Assembly (NCBI GenBank): GCA_025354385.1
Contig: JANXMZ010000061.1
Coordinates: 29,661-93,660 of the forward strand
Source: Bacteroidota bacterium
GTDB lineage: Bacteria > Bacteroidota > Bacteroidia > NS11-12g > UBA955
Length of the DNA stretch: 64,000 nucleotides
Reading direction: 5' to 3'
Below the pieces are notes generated by a model. That model was not told the DNA's origin and searched no databases. It saw only the letters and a program-made list of their open reading frames with translations. A program made the translations under genes and the position numbers. Below are positions 44,272 to 54,462 of this stretch, piece by piece (within the stretch, counting starts at the first letter, position 1; the number at the start of each line of letters is the position of its first letter).

Positions 44272-45288
44272 GTGATAAAAACCCACCTCTGTTCGGATTT
44301 TTTACAACTACAGCTAAGCTGCATAGATGTGAGGGCACCAATAGAATATGAGGCGGGGGCTTTGGTGGATGCTCAGAATTTACCCTTGCTAAATAATGAC
44401 AATAGAAAAGCCATTGGTATTTGTTACAAACAGAGGGGAAAAGATGCTGCCATTGCTTTAGGATACCAATTGATTAACCCTCTAAGAGATTCTTTTCTTG
44501 AGCAATTAAAACAATATACTGCCGATAAAGAAATAAAATTATACTGCGCTAGGGGTGGATTGCGCAGTCATAAAATGGCAGAATTTTTGAGCGAGAGCGG
44601 CTACACCGTTCACCTACTAAAAGGGGGTTATAAAGCATATAGAAACATTGTTATTAATCGCCTTTCTGCTTTTAAAAATATTTTCATTTTAAGTGGCTAT
44701 ACAGGTTGCGATAAGACGGGTATTTTAGAACAATTGCGCATAAAAGGCGAACAGGTTTTAAATCTCGAAGCTCTGGCACACCACAAAGGAAGCGCTTTTG
44801 GCGCCTTGGGTGAAACTCCGCAACCGAGCAATGCACAATTTAGCAATTTAATTTTCGATGCCCTGAAGGAGTATGATTTCAATAACCGATTGTGGGTAGA
44901 AAGCGAAAGTATTTCCATTGGCAAGGTGGCAATACCTTTAGAATTTTGGTATAACATGCTAAATGCAAATGGCATTGAAATTGTACTACCTATTGAGAAA
45001 AGAGTCAATTTTATAGTAGAAAATTACGGACAATATGATAAAATGCAATTGATAGCAGCCATAGAAAAAATTAGCAAAAGGCTTGGTGGACAAGAAACCA
45101 CGGAACTTTGCGAGAAAACTACCAAGGGTGAATTACACCAAGTAGTAATGCGTTTGCTGAAATATTATGATAAAGCTTATGAAGGCAGCCGTTTAAAAAG
45201 AAATTGTCAGAATTATGTTAAATTTAATCTCGATTGTATTGACCCAGTGATGAATTCCGAGAAAATATTGCAACATTTGCAGGAATAA
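44272..45288 (+). CDS. mnmH: tRNA 2-selenouridine synthase
   Basis: This 338-residue protein from a GTG start has a rhodanese domain with catalytic Cys92 in Y-C-A-R-G-G-L-R-S and a C-terminal P-loop domain. MnmH replaces the sulfur of 2-thiouridine at wobble position 34 with selenium from selenophosphate, via a geranylated intermediate. The P-loop reads G-Y-T-G-C-D-K-T (142-149): the Gly before Lys is Asp, an unusual change. SelD is encoded 1.1 kb downstream. Confidence 0.92.
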   Translation: MIKTHLCSDFLQLQLSCIDVRAPIEYEAGALVDAQNLPLLNNDNRKAIGICYKQRGKDAAIALGYQLINPLRDSFLEQLKQYTADKEIKLYCARGGLRSHKMAEFLSESGYTVHLLKGGYKAYRNIVINRLSAFKNIFILSGYTGCDKTGILEQLRIKGEQVLNLEALAHHKGSAFGALGETPQPSNAQFSNLIFDALKEYDFNNRLWVESESISIGKVAIPLEFWYNMLNANGIEIVLPIEKRVNFIVENYGQYDKMQLIAAIEKISKRLGGQETTELCEKTTKGELHQVVMRLLKYYDKAYEGSRLKRNCQNYVKFNLDCIDPVMNSEKILQHLQE

Positions 45289-45399
45289 TCATAAAGTAGA
45301 GGATCCGTATAGCCTAGAATTCTATTACACTTTATTCACGCTGCATGGCAAACAAATAAAAGGTAACCATATAACCAATTAACCAATAACTCCCCCCGA

Positions 45400-46401
45400 A
45401 TGAAGAATAAAATTATACTTATATGCCTCCTAATAATAGGTAGCATACATCCATTAAAAGCACAAGAAACTCAATTTAAAACATGGTACGTAGCCGATGC
45501 AAAGGTGGCCTGCCAGGTGGGCGATGCCATGACCTCCTGTTTGCACATTCGTGAAAATCCAGATTCCAATTGGCAAAATTTCTCTTTTGATATAGAAGGA
45601 TTTAATCATGAGAAAGGTTATGAATACATAATAGAAGTTAGATTGGATAAAATCAAATACACAGAAGTAGATGGCCCACAATACAAGTATACTTTGGTGC
45701 GCATTGTTTCTCAAAAAAGCACTGTGCATTTGGATAAAAGATTATTGATGAACAATACTTTTCACCTAATTAATATTGATCAATACAATAAGAAAACACT
45801 GGCCATGCGCGCAAAACCATTTTTAATTTTCAATCCCGATTCCAATATCATCAGTGGTTTTTCTGGTTGCAATAACTTTGCTGGCTCATGCAGTTATGCC
45901 AATGCATTTATGCAATTTGGCATCATGGAAGGCACTATTAAAGCCTGCGCCTTTTCCGAAATAGAAACTAAATTTTATGAAGCATTAAAAGGCAAAGCCA
46001 CTTTTTATGTGCGCAGCAATATGTTGTACATTGTTTGTGAAAACTTCATGACCTTGCATTTGCGTCCTGAAAAAAGTTTAGATTCCATATTGCGCGTTAT
46101 TGAGAAAGAAAAAGAGCCAAAGAACGATGTTAATTTTATAAAAAATGAAGATGGCACATACCGCGTAAATGCGCCAGCCATGCATGGCAAAAATAATTTA
46201 TTTTTTACATACCGCCCTGCTAAACTAACAAAGGATGAGCTTAAAAAAATAAAGCTTAAATTATTGCCTGTAGATGTAAATCCCGAAATTTCTGAAGTGA
46301 TAATTTTAACAAAAGCACATGAAAAAAACGACATGTATTATGCCATTATCACTTACAAAAATGGAACGAAAAAAGAAATGGAAATAAGAGATGCCAATTA
46401 G
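45400..46401 (+). CDS. Exported DUF4377-META domain protein
   Basis: This 333-residue protein has a signal peptide (ending L-K-A-Q). Residues about 27-110 fit DUF4377 (C-Q-V-G-D-A-M-T-S-C-L-H-I-R-E), and about 135-230 the META/HslJ domain (S-G-F-S-G-C-N-N-F-A-G-S-C). Such proteins are envelope proteins of unknown role. The 3' end overlaps selD by 11 nt, so it is embedded in the selenium pair. Confidence 0.85.
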   Translation: MKNKIILICLLIIGSIHPLKAQETQFKTWYVADAKVACQVGDAMTSCLHIRENPDSNWQNFSFDIEGFNHEKGYEYIIEVRLDKIKYTEVDGPQYKYTLVRIVSQKSTVHLDKRLLMNNTFHLINIDQYNKKTLAMRAKPFLIFNPDSNIISGFSGCNNFAGSCSYANAFMQFGIMEGTIKACAFSEIETKFYEALKGKATFYVRSNMLYIVCENFMTLHLRPEKSLDSILRVIEKEKEPKNDVNFIKNEDGTYRVNAPAMHGKNNLFFTYRPAKLTKDELKKIKLKLLPVDVNPEISEVIILTKAHEKNDMYYAIITYKNGTKKEMEIRDAN

Positions 46402-47377
46402 GTTAACAACCTATAGCAAAGGTGGCGGCTGCGGTTGCAAAATTGCACCCGAAGTATTGAACGCTATACTCGACAGGAGTCCTCAAACTTTTAACAAAGC
46501 CTTATTGGTGGGCAATAGTAGTAAGGATGATGCAGCGGTATATGAAATTAATGATGAGCAATGTCTCATTAGCACCACAGATTTTTTTTTACCAATTGTA
46601 GACAGTGCTTATGATTTTGGGCAAATAGCGGCAGCCAATGCCATTAGCGATGTTTATGCCATGGGAGGAAAACCCATTATGGCGCTTGCTATTTTAGGTT
46701 GGCCTTTGGATATTATCCCTATTGAAGAGGCACAACAGGTAATGAAAGGCGCCCAAGCCATTTGCGACAGAGCGGGTATTCCAATTGCTGGTGGACATAG
46801 CATACAAACCAGCGAACCCATTTTTGGTTTAAGTGTAAACGGACTTGTTCATAAAAAACATTTGAAAAAAAACAATACTTGCCAAATAGGAGATACTATT
46901 TATTTGAGTAAACCATTGGGCATCGGGTTAATGGCCAATGCATTGAAACACGATAAACTCTCGCAAGCTAGTTACACCCGTTTATTAGAACTTTGCACCA
47001 CACTAAATACTTTGGGCGAACAATTGGGGAGCATGCCAAATATTTCGGCCCTAACAGATGTTACAGGCTTTGGTTTATTGGGACATTTGAGTGAAATGTT
47101 GGGCAACAATTTAGGAGCAGAATTGCAATTGGATAAAATACCAGTGGAAGCAGAAGCCTTGCATTTGGCACAACAATTTATTTACCCCAATATTACTACT
47201 AACAATTATAATTATATAAAAGACCGTTGCATTGGATTGGATGGCTTAGAATTCCTTTGGCTATGCGACCCTCAAACGAGCGGAGGGTTGTTGTTTACAA
47301 GCAGCATAGAAATAACATTGGATGGATGCAATCCAATAGGCCGTATCACATCTAATGGTATCATAGCAATTATTTAA
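46391..47377 (+). CDS. selD: Selenide, water dikinase
   Basis: This 328-residue protein has the SelD active site G-G-G-C-G-C-K (C14, C16, K17); C14 is the catalytic position held by Cys or Sec. D-D-A-A-V-Y, T-D-F-F-L-P-I-V and G-G-H-S are present. It makes selenophosphate from selenide and ATP for MnmH. No SelA/SelB or Sec tRNA is in the window, consistent with selenium being used for tRNA here. Confidence 0.94.
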   Translation: MPIRLTTYSKGGGCGCKIAPEVLNAILDRSPQTFNKALLVGNSSKDDAAVYEINDEQCLISTTDFFLPIVDSAYDFGQIAAANAISDVYAMGGKPIMALAILGWPLDIIPIEEAQQVMKGAQAICDRAGIPIAGGHSIQTSEPIFGLSVNGLVHKKHLKKNNTCQIGDTIYLSKPLGIGLMANALKHDKLSQASYTRLLELCTTLNTLGEQLGSMPNISALTDVTGFGLLGHLSEMLGNNLGAELQLDKIPVEAEALHLAQQFIYPNITTNNYNYIKDRCIGLDGLEFLWLCDPQTSGGLLFTSSIEITLDGCNPIGRITSNGIIAII

Positions 47378-47457
47378 CGATGGGCTATGCTATGGGTTCC
47401 TCATTAACTCAACTCATACCACTGCGAGTTATCAAGCGCATTGGTTTATTAAAAACC

Positions 47458-49974
47458 TTACTCTATAACAATTTTCTCATAAACCTCATTGACCTTTAGC
47501 ATATAAATACCCTTGGTTATACCTTGCAAATACAATTCAAACTGATGTTCATTAATTGGCATTGGTTTTAATATTACTTGCCTTCCCATTATATCATACA
47601 AGGCAATTTGTTGAATCACTTCATCACTTTCAATCGTTATATTGCTGCTAGTAGGATTGGGATAAATATTTAATAGAGGTAGTTTTAACAAACTGTTTAT
47701 ACCACTCCCCAAATCAACCTCCATATGTCCTACTTTTAAACTATTACCAAAACTGCAAACCCATACCTCACCTGGTTTATAGGGATTGAAATACACCCGC
47801 TCTGGCTGACGAAAAATATAGGTATTCACCAATTGGAATAAAGGAGTTGCCACACTGATATCATTGCTTACCCATAAACCTTGGGTTTCTGTAGTTACAA
47901 ATACTTGTTTTTTATTATAAGGATTGAAAGTGATAGAGGTAACCCTATCGAATAGGTTGCCGCTGATTTTGGCCCAAGCTGTGCCTCTGTTAATTGTTCT
48001 ATACAAACCCCCTTTACCACTTGCATTGCTACCCCAACCACTAAAAACACCCACATACCAAGTATTTTGGGATGTATCAGAAGGGTCTATCACCAAATCT
48101 TTGGTCCAGTATTGCATATTAGCATGACTCCTATCCGCCCATACACTGGTTGCAGGATCATATAAAAAAACACCGCTGCTAGCTGTAAATCCAGTTGTAT
48201 AATGACCGCTAAAAGTGCACAATACTTTACCATCTTTAAGCACATTAATGCTGGCTGGGTGCCCTTCAGTTCTTGGAGGTGTGGGCAATTTAGCAAAGGT
48301 TGCAGAAGCCAGTAAATTGGCATTGGTAGAAACATAAATGCCACCCAACATACCCGCCCCTCCTCCACCATAATGAATAACCGAAGCATATAAAGTATTT
48401 GGATTTTTAGGATCGGTTGCCAACCAAAAAACTGGGTGACCAAAACTGTGCATCACACTCCAATTATCCCCTTTATCTGCACTGTAATATATTTTACCTT
48501 GTGCGTCGTTTGCATCTAATTGTAAATCTTTTAAACGGGTGCTTTGGTACATATCATGAATACCAGAAGTGGCAACAAATAGGGTATTGCCAGATTGTGA
48601 ATAACGGTATGCTGAGTTAACACTTAAGCCATTGAGTTGGTATCCCCAGCTATTGCCACCATCTTTGCTTCGAATAGCACCAATATCGCTAAAGCCAGCC
48701 ATAATATTATTAGTATCTATCCAATGTAATTGCCATGCTGTTGTATTTTCAATTCCAACGCTGTGATAGGCTCTTTTTGCAGGTGTAGCGGCATTGGCCG
48801 CATGTTGATCATTGCTATCTGTATAAGCCTGTTTCCAATTGGCACCGCCATCGCTGCTCACATGCACAAAACTAAAATCAGGAAATATTACTTTTTGAGA
48901 ATTATTGGGTGCTACAGTAATACCGAAACAGGTTTCGCCCCAACCCCAATTTTTATCACCACCACTGCCACTCCAACCGGTAATAATATTTTGATTGTTG
49001 GCAGTGTTAAACACCTTGTTCCATTGCGTGCCACCATTACTGGTTTTGTATACCAACGGACCGCCAGTAGCATTATCATGCCCCCCCAAATAAAAAGTAT
49101 TTACATCATTATCCGCCATTCCCACATACATTACAAAATCATTGGCGAAATTAATACCAGTGCTTTTTGCAACCCAAGTGCCGCTGTTATTATCCATAGT
49201 ATAAACACCCTTGGCGTGGTTATAGTAATCGTAAGGCATTATACCATTATAGGTGGAGTTACCTGTGGATGATATGCAAACAAACCTTGTTGTACCAGCA
49301 TCTTTAGCGCCTCTGAAACTCCAGATAACTTCTCCTACCGCCATGCCTGTTGTAGTAACTGCCACAAAAGAAGCACCACTATTGGTAGATTTAAAAAGCC
49401 CTTCATTGCTTGCTATTACAATAGTAGCCCCATCGAAAAACGCACCAGCCAATGTAATACCGACACCATTGTTAGTGGCATGTTTAATCAGATTAAACGA
49501 AGTACCTCCATTGTTAGTAATATATATATCGCCATAATAACCAATAATAACCTGATTGGGATTATTGAAGTTGGCGATCAGTTTATAGGCTTGACCAAAT
49601 GCGCTGCTATGCCCAGCCAATACATTCCATGTTTTGCCACCATTGGTTGTTTTTACAGGGAAGCCGTTATTACCATCGTTATAATTGCTGTAGGCAATCT
49701 GATCATTATAAGTAAATTCATAAGTCGAAGTGTTGAACACTTGCAAACTTTTATGATGCAATTGGGTATACGATTTTCCAAAATCTTTGGTATGAAATAA
49801 TTCACTCATATCGCAACTCACATAAAATTCATCCTCGTCTATCGGATTGATTGTTGGGAAGAATAAAGCCCCACCGCCACCCATACCTCGGGCCAAAAAA
49901 GTATCAGGCAAAAATTGCGAAAACAGTAAAGAACCCTTCATAAGTAAAGCCAGCAGCAGTAATTTTTTAGTCAT
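47458..49974 (-). CDS. Large secreted BNR/sortilin-type beta-propeller with T9SS domain
   Basis: This 838-residue protein has a signal peptide (ending L-L-F-S-Q). Many BNR-like repeats are visible (T-N-G-G-K-T-W-N, S-D-G-G-A-N-W-K, S-A-D-K-G-D-N-W-S, N-R-G-T-A-W), making a ten-bladed, sortilin/VPS10-like double propeller likely. A T9SS sorting domain (I-Y-P-N-P) ends it. It is probably a surface-bound glycan- or protein-binding protein; no catalytic residue identified. Confidence 0.82.
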   Translation of the reverse strand: MTKKLLLLALLMKGSLLFSQFLPDTFLARGMGGGGALFFPTINPIDEDEFYVSCDMSELFHTKDFGKSYTQLHHKSLQVFNTSTYEFTYNDQIAYSNYNDGNNGFPVKTTNGGKTWNVLAGHSSAFGQAYKLIANFNNPNQVIIGYYGDIYITNNGGTSFNLIKHATNNGVGITLAGAFFDGATIVIASNEGLFKSTNSGASFVAVTTTGMAVGEVIWSFRGAKDAGTTRFVCISSTGNSTYNGIMPYDYYNHAKGVYTMDNNSGTWVAKSTGINFANDFVMYVGMADNDVNTFYLGGHDNATGGPLVYKTSNGGTQWNKVFNTANNQNIITGWSGSGGDKNWGWGETCFGITVAPNNSQKVIFPDFSFVHVSSDGGANWKQAYTDSNDQHAANAATPAKRAYHSVGIENTTAWQLHWIDTNNIMAGFSDIGAIRSKDGGNSWGYQLNGLSVNSAYRYSQSGNTLFVATSGIHDMYQSTRLKDLQLDANDAQGKIYYSADKGDNWSVMHSFGHPVFWLATDPKNPNTLYASVIHYGGGGAGMLGGIYVSTNANLLASATFAKLPTPPRTEGHPASINVLKDGKVLCTFSGHYTTGFTASSGVFLYDPATSVWADRSHANMQYWTKDLVIDPSDTSQNTWYVGVFSGWGSNASGKGGLYRTINRGTAWAKISGNLFDRVTSITFNPYNKKQVFVTTETQGLWVSNDISVATPLFQLVNTYIFRQPERVYFNPYKPGEVWVCSFGNSLKVGHMEVDLGSGINSLLKLPLLNIYPNPTSSNITIESDEVIQQIALYDIMGRQVILKPMPINEHQFELYLQGITKGIYMLKVNEVYEKIVIE

Positions 49975-50118
49975 GATTAATACGTTTAATTAATTATATT
50001 CAACTGAACAAAAATGCACAAAATAACACTTCTGTTGTTGAACAAATATAATTAAAAATCAATAAATGGTATCAATTACAGAAATCCGTATTCTTTTGTA
50101 ACCTCTGCGTTTAATGTT

Positions 50119-51483
50119 TTAAAAAGCGTGCTTCAATTGAAAAAAGAACTGATGGTCTTCTTTGGAAACAGAATAATCGAAACGCAAAATTGTATTTACA
50201 TTCCATGCCACGCGCAAACCCAAACCTTCACTGTATCGCAAATTATTTAAATGCGAAGTGATGCGGGCCATATTATCCCATACCCCACCAGCATCAAAAA
50301 AAGGCACAGCACTCAAGGCAAATCCTTGCTTTAAAAACTTGAATTGTGCAAACCGATAGCGAAATTCAATATTGGTAAATTGCATAGCTCGTGAAAGAAA
50401 TCGACTTTGCTTATATCCGCGAATGGTTTGTCCTCCGCCCAATCCTTCAATACTTCCCTCAGAGGTCCACTGATCTTGGTATTCATAAAAAGGGGCATTG
50501 CCTGCAGTGTATCCCATAGCCACTCTTCCGGCAAATACCAATTTCTTAAATACATTTGGCAATATTTTCTTATAGTAATTGTAATGCGCAAATGTTTTGT
50601 TAAAATTCAATTTTGAACCTATTGCCCTGAGCGAAAGCTCATTGGTCAATTCAGAAAACACCCCATTACTCGGATCGGTCTCGAGGTCGCGTGTATCATA
50701 AATTAGGCCTGTTTGTAAAAAGTTGATGTTATTAACCCCAACACCGGTAATGATGCCTTTATTGAAATCATTTTGCAGAAATGAATTTCCTGAAAAGGGG
50801 GTTAATTTTAACCAAGCCAATTCAACCCCTACCAAAAATCTGAGTCGACCTTCCAGATAGGAGCGCTCTGCACTCATATTTATAATGGCTTCTTGTTTGG
50901 TATAGGTATTATAAAATTGATTTTTTCCAACCAATGATTTTTCATAATCCATGTAATTAGCATTGTGAATTTCGGTTTGAGTACTATCTCCTCCTGGATA
51001 ATAACTGAGATTTTTTAAGGTGTTTTCATTGATGCCAAAATACAATAAATTGGGATTCACTTCAAATGCTAACTCTCCTCTCAATCGCCATTTCGAATCA
51101 AAGACATAGGGAATATCCCAGCCAACTTTTAACTCCCGTTGATTATGGGTGGTATTGAAAAGCGCAAAAGTAACTGCAGCTCTGTATGGAGTATAATTGA
51201 AAAAAGGGTCATTGCGTTTGCCATTTAAATATACGGTACCTTCTCCACCATATCTAATCCCATTTATAGGATCCGAACTAATATCTGGTACACCAGTGAT
51301 ATACACACCTTCTTTTTTTTCAGCCAGTTCTTCGGCAGGTAATTTTTTTTCTTTGGCTATTGCAAATGGCAATTTTCTTTTTGAAGTATCTATGTTTAAA
51401 GAATCATTTTTAATTTGTGCCTGTAAATCAGTTAGTGAAATTGAAAACAAGAGGATAAAAGTAGCCAGTTGAATCTTTATCAT
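50119..51483 (-). CDS. BamA/TamA-like outer membrane barrel protein
   Basis: This 454-residue protein has a signal peptide (ending L-Q-A-Q) and a barrel with the Omp85 hallmark segments, for example G-L-G-G-G-Q-T-I-R-G-Y near residue 344 and V-P-F-F-D-A-G-G-V-W near 400, ending in H-A-F (aromatic C-terminus). No POTRA domains fit in the length, so it is a barrel-only member (surface antigen D15 type), perhaps for export or phosphatase-linked transport. It lies 5 nt after a PepSY-like gene. Confidence 0.85.
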   Translation of the reverse strand: MIKIQLATFILLFSISLTDLQAQIKNDSLNIDTSKRKLPFAIAKEKKLPAEELAEKKEGVYITGVPDISSDPINGIRYGGEGTVYLNGKRNDPFFNYTPYRAAVTFALFNTTHNQRELKVGWDIPYVFDSKWRLRGELAFEVNPNLLYFGINENTLKNLSYYPGGDSTQTEIHNANYMDYEKSLVGKNQFYNTYTKQEAIINMSAERSYLEGRLRFLVGVELAWLKLTPFSGNSFLQNDFNKGIITGVGVNNINFLQTGLIYDTRDLETDPSNGVFSELTNELSLRAIGSKLNFNKTFAHYNYYKKILPNVFKKLVFAGRVAMGYTAGNAPFYEYQDQWTSEGSIEGLGGGQTIRGYKQSRFLSRAMQFTNIEFRYRFAQFKFLKQGFALSAVPFFDAGGVWDNMARITSHLNNLRYSEGLGLRVAWNVNTILRFDYSVSKEDHQFFFQLKHAF

Positions 51484-51488
51484 CTTTA

Positions 51489-51917
51489 CTAATCTTTTGT
51501 TTCCTTTATGAATTTCCCATTGTTATCAAATATCAAATCCTTACCTTTTATTTCTGCTTCATAGGTAACAACACCATTGGCATCTGTTATTTTTGAGGCT
51601 TTTTTTATTTTCTGTCCAGCATAATGAGCCCTTACATACTCTAATATTCCAGCAGGCAATTGGTTTAATGTTATTTCTATTTCTGTTTCAATAATTTTCC
51701 CATCAGCATTTATTAATAAGGAATAATCTACCTCATTCAAATCGAAATTAACTTCATATTGCCCATTTTCCTTCTCCCATTTCACTTTAGTTGCGGTGGG
51801 ATATTGTTTTTTAAAAGTTACTCTAACAGCCGTTGGCACTTCACTAGCTTTAATTTTTTGTGCATTGGCAATGGCTGAAAACATCAGCACCATCCCTAAA
51901 ATCATTAATTTGTTCAT
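51489..51917 (-). CDS. PepSY-like (DUF2874) periplasmic protein
   Basis: This 142-residue exported protein (signal ending A-N-A-Q) has two PepSY-like repeats: V-R-V-T-F-K-K-Q-Y-P-T-A-T-K-V-K-W and I-L-E-Y-V-R-A-H-Y-A-G-Q-K-I-K-K. Such domains are thought to bind or inhibit envelope proteins. It is co-transcribed with the BamA-like gene (5-nt gap). Confidence 0.85.
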   Translation of the reverse strand: MNKLMILGMVLMFSAIANAQKIKASEVPTAVRVTFKKQYPTATKVKWEKENGQYEVNFDLNEVDYSLLINADGKIIETEIEITLNQLPAGILEYVRAHYAGQKIKKASKITDANGVVTYEAEIKGKDLIFDNNGKFIKETKD

Positions 51918-52024
51918 GTTGTTTATTAATAAAAGTTCAAAGTTGAAGCCGAATTTAGGAGAAATATTGAATTCAATTGGATTGACTCACTTTTTCTGTA
52001 TCTAGATAATTTTATGCTCGGAAA

Positions 52025-52477
52025 TCATCCACCAACATCATCTTTATTGCTGTCAGTTTTACTTCTGTTACTCAACCAAGAATCAATGGGTTTTAGTAGT
52101 GCATTAACGGCTAAAATGGCAAGTGTTGAAATAATGGTTTCGTAATAAAAACCAGTAGCTGCCATACAACCTGCTGCGGAGCTACACCACACTGTCGCTG
52201 CTGTCGTAAGGCCATGTACATTTACGCCTTCCTTGTAAATAATACCAACCCCTAAAAATCCTACCCCTGTTACCACTTGACCAATTACACGGGTTATCTC
52301 ACCTTGTTGTGTTACTAATTGCAAGGAAATAAGAGTATAAATAGCCGAGCCTACCGCTACTAAAGTATTGGTTCTGAGTCCTGCCGTTTTATGATGCCAT
52401 TGCCGCTCAAAGCCGATTGCAAAACCTGCAATAAAAGCACAAGATAATCGGATTACAAATTCACTGATATTCATCAT
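52025..52477 (-). CDS. MgtC/SapB-family membrane protein
   Basis: This 150-residue protein has four membrane segments and the MgtC signature G-F-A-I-G-F-E-R-Q, H-K-T-A-G-L-R-T-N-T-L-V and A-A-T-V-W-C-S-S-A-A-G. Members protect against low magnesium or affect ATP synthase; this is the short form lacking the cytoplasmic ACT-like tail. Confidence 0.9.
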   Translation of the reverse strand: MMNISEFVIRLSCAFIAGFAIGFERQWHHKTAGLRTNTLVAVGSAIYTLISLQLVTQQGEITRVIGQVVTGVGFLGVGIIYKEGVNVHGLTTAATVWCSSAAGCMAATGFYYETIISTLAILAVNALLKPIDSWLSNRSKTDSNKDDVGG

Positions 52478-52559
52478 GGATGATTAGAGTTAAGTATTGT
52501 TTTTAATTGATTAACCCCAAAAGTAAGCCTTCCAGCAATGTTTAACAAAAAAATTAATA

Positions 52560-53129
52560 TTAGCCTGGCAAATGTCCGAGACTATTTTGCAATCTATCAA
52601 TCTTGGTTTCTATATCTTGAAGAATATGCATTTGTTTCGCTTGCGTATTGTATAGCGTTTTTATTTCCTCCTGCAATAACAAATCTACTTTTTGATGCAA
52701 ACTCCTTATTTCTAATTCCGCCTTTAAGTTAACGAGGTAATTATTCTCACTCCTCATGCGGTCTTTTTCTTCCTTCCGATTCTGACTCATCATTATGACC
52801 GGCGCCTGCAATGCTGCCACACAAGACAATACCAGATTCATTAAAATAAATGGATAGGGATCAAAATCTTCTCTGTTAGGAGCCAGTGAGTTAAAAAGTA
52901 TCCAACCAACTAATAAGATACCAAATGATATAATAAAATTCCAACTACCGCCAAAACGCGCCACTTTATCTGAAATTTTTTGCCCTCTACTAAGGATTTC
53001 CTCTGGGGGATGCAAAAGATTATTGATAATAAGTTCTTCTTCCCTAATGGCATCTTCTACAATTTGTTTTAGTTTGTCTATTTGATTGTTGCCTTCTACA
53101 ATCATTTCATCGATTTCTTTAGTATCCAT
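52560..53129 (-). CDS. DUF1003 membrane protein
   Basis: This 189-residue protein has two helices (about 62-82, 93-113) with F-G-G-S-W-N-F-I and F-D-P-Y-P-F-I-L-M-N-L-V-L-S, the DUF1003 signature, followed by M-M-S-Q-N-R-K and a C-terminal coiled coil. Function unknown; members occur near ion transport genes such as mgtC here. Confidence 0.9.
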   Translation of the reverse strand: MDTKEIDEMIVEGNNQIDKLKQIVEDAIREEELIINNLLHPPEEILSRGQKISDKVARFGGSWNFIISFGILLVGWILFNSLAPNREDFDPYPFILMNLVLSCVAALQAPVIMMSQNRKEEKDRMRSENNYLVNLKAELEIRSLHQKVDLLLQEEIKTLYNTQAKQMHILQDIETKIDRLQNSLGHLPG

Positions 53130-53178
53130 TGATGTTTAAAAATTATATTAATTAGTGAGGTAATATTGCTCTAATAAT

Positions 53179-54462
53179 TCAATCTTCTTGTCGCTTAAAA
53201 TTTATATCAAAACGATGGATTGCATTATTAAAAGTATAGTGTATTTGCCAACCATTTATAATTGCAATTTTATTTACGATGGCCAAACCTAAGCCATTTC
53301 CATCCGAACCAGGGTTGAGTTTCGCAAAACGCATAAAAAGCTTTTTTTGATCCAAGGCTTCATTCAATCCCGTATTGGATATCCGCAACGAATCTTTCAA
53401 TATTTCTACCTCAATATAGCCATTGGGCACATTGTGTTTAATGGCGTTTAAAAATAAATTACTGATAAAAATATCCGAGAGTACAGGGTTACTTTTAATA
53501 TTTAAAATTTGCTTTTGATGAATGTTTATTTTAATGTTTTTTGAAAGTGCTTGCTCTTTAAAAAAATAAATCTGCCTGTCAATAATTTCATTTAATACTA
53601 TTGGCTCGATTTCTATGTATGAATTACTTTCCAATTTGGATAGCAGTAATAAATTGCGATTCAATTTATTTAATTTATTAACACTTTGATTCAATTCATC
53701 CAATACCTCTGCATGTTCACTAGTCATGTTAGGTGTTTGAATCAAGGTGTCTATTTTGGCTTGAAATACTGCTAGTGGGGTTTGCAATTCATGGGCCGCA
53801 TTTTCTACAAATTCTCTTTGACTGTTAAAAATAATCCTGTTTTTTATGATCCATTTATTTAACACCTGATTCAATCTTTCAAATTCATTAATTGAACTGG
53901 ATTCAAAAACAGGAACCGTATTCTTATCAATTTCAAAATTCTCTAATTCTTGCAATGTTTTATAAAATGGCTGCCAGAGTTGATTGGATTGATGCCTAGT
54001 AATAAAATAAAAGCCAACCAATAAAAACAATAAAATACAGGCGAAAAGGAAAGCCACATTTTCTTGCAAATCTTTTGTCTCGAGTAAACTAATTCTAGCG
54101 CTAAGTAGGTAATTCTCCCCTTCAATAATAACAGGCGACTTTAATACACGGTAATGTTCATTTTCCGAAAGAATAGAATCGTAATTAGTTTCAAAAAACA
54201 GGGAATCAACATGCATAGTTCCAGCGCTTTTTTCAAGAATCAAATCTCTGTTAATTTTATTCCAATAAGCAATGTCAGAAACCTTCAAATACCTATTGAA
54301 TTCATTCATAAACTCAGTTTTTCTTAACTGAAGGGTTTCATCTGTTTCATCTAAATAAAGGGCTTCAGTAATAAAGTAAAAAGCAGGTGCTGCAATTGCC
54401 ATTAGCAATACAGAAAATATTAGATTCGCCTTAAGTGTTTTATTTAACAGTTTTTTACTCAT
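53179..54462 (-). CDS. Sensor histidine kinase
   Basis: This 427-residue kinase has two membrane helices (about 12-34, 137-154) around a periplasmic sensor, then a phospho-acceptor H224 in A-A-H-E-L-Q-T-P-L, and the ATPase N (N-L-F-L-N-A-I-K-H-N), G1 and G2 (G-L-G-L-A-I-V) boxes. No HAMP domain is evident. It overlaps the response regulator gene by 8 nt. The signal is unknown. Confidence 0.92.
   Translation of the reverse strand: MSKKLLNKTLKANLIFSVLLMAIAAPAFYFITEALYLDETDETLQLRKTEFMNEFNRYLKVSDIAYWNKINRDLILEKSAGTMHVDSLFFETNYDSILSENEHYRVLKSPVIIEGENYLLSARISLLETKDLQENVAFLFACILLFLLVGFYFITRHQSNQLWQPFYKTLQELENFEIDKNTVPVFESSSINEFERLNQVLNKWIIKNRIIFNSQREFVENAAHELQTPLAVFQAKIDTLIQTPNMTSEHAEVLDELNQSVNKLNKLNRNLLLLSKLESNSYIEIEPIVLNEIIDRQIYFFKEQALSKNIKINIHQKQILNIKSNPVLSDIFISNLFLNAIKHNVPNGYIEVEILKDSLRISNTGLNEALDQKKLFMRFAKLNPGSDGNGLGLAIVNKIAIINGWQIHYTFNNAIHRFDINFKRQED

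Noticed and set aside
48730..49272. 180-codon ORF antisense to the T9SS propeller
   Set aside because: Low-complexity Ile/Thr-rich translation; shadow of the repeats.
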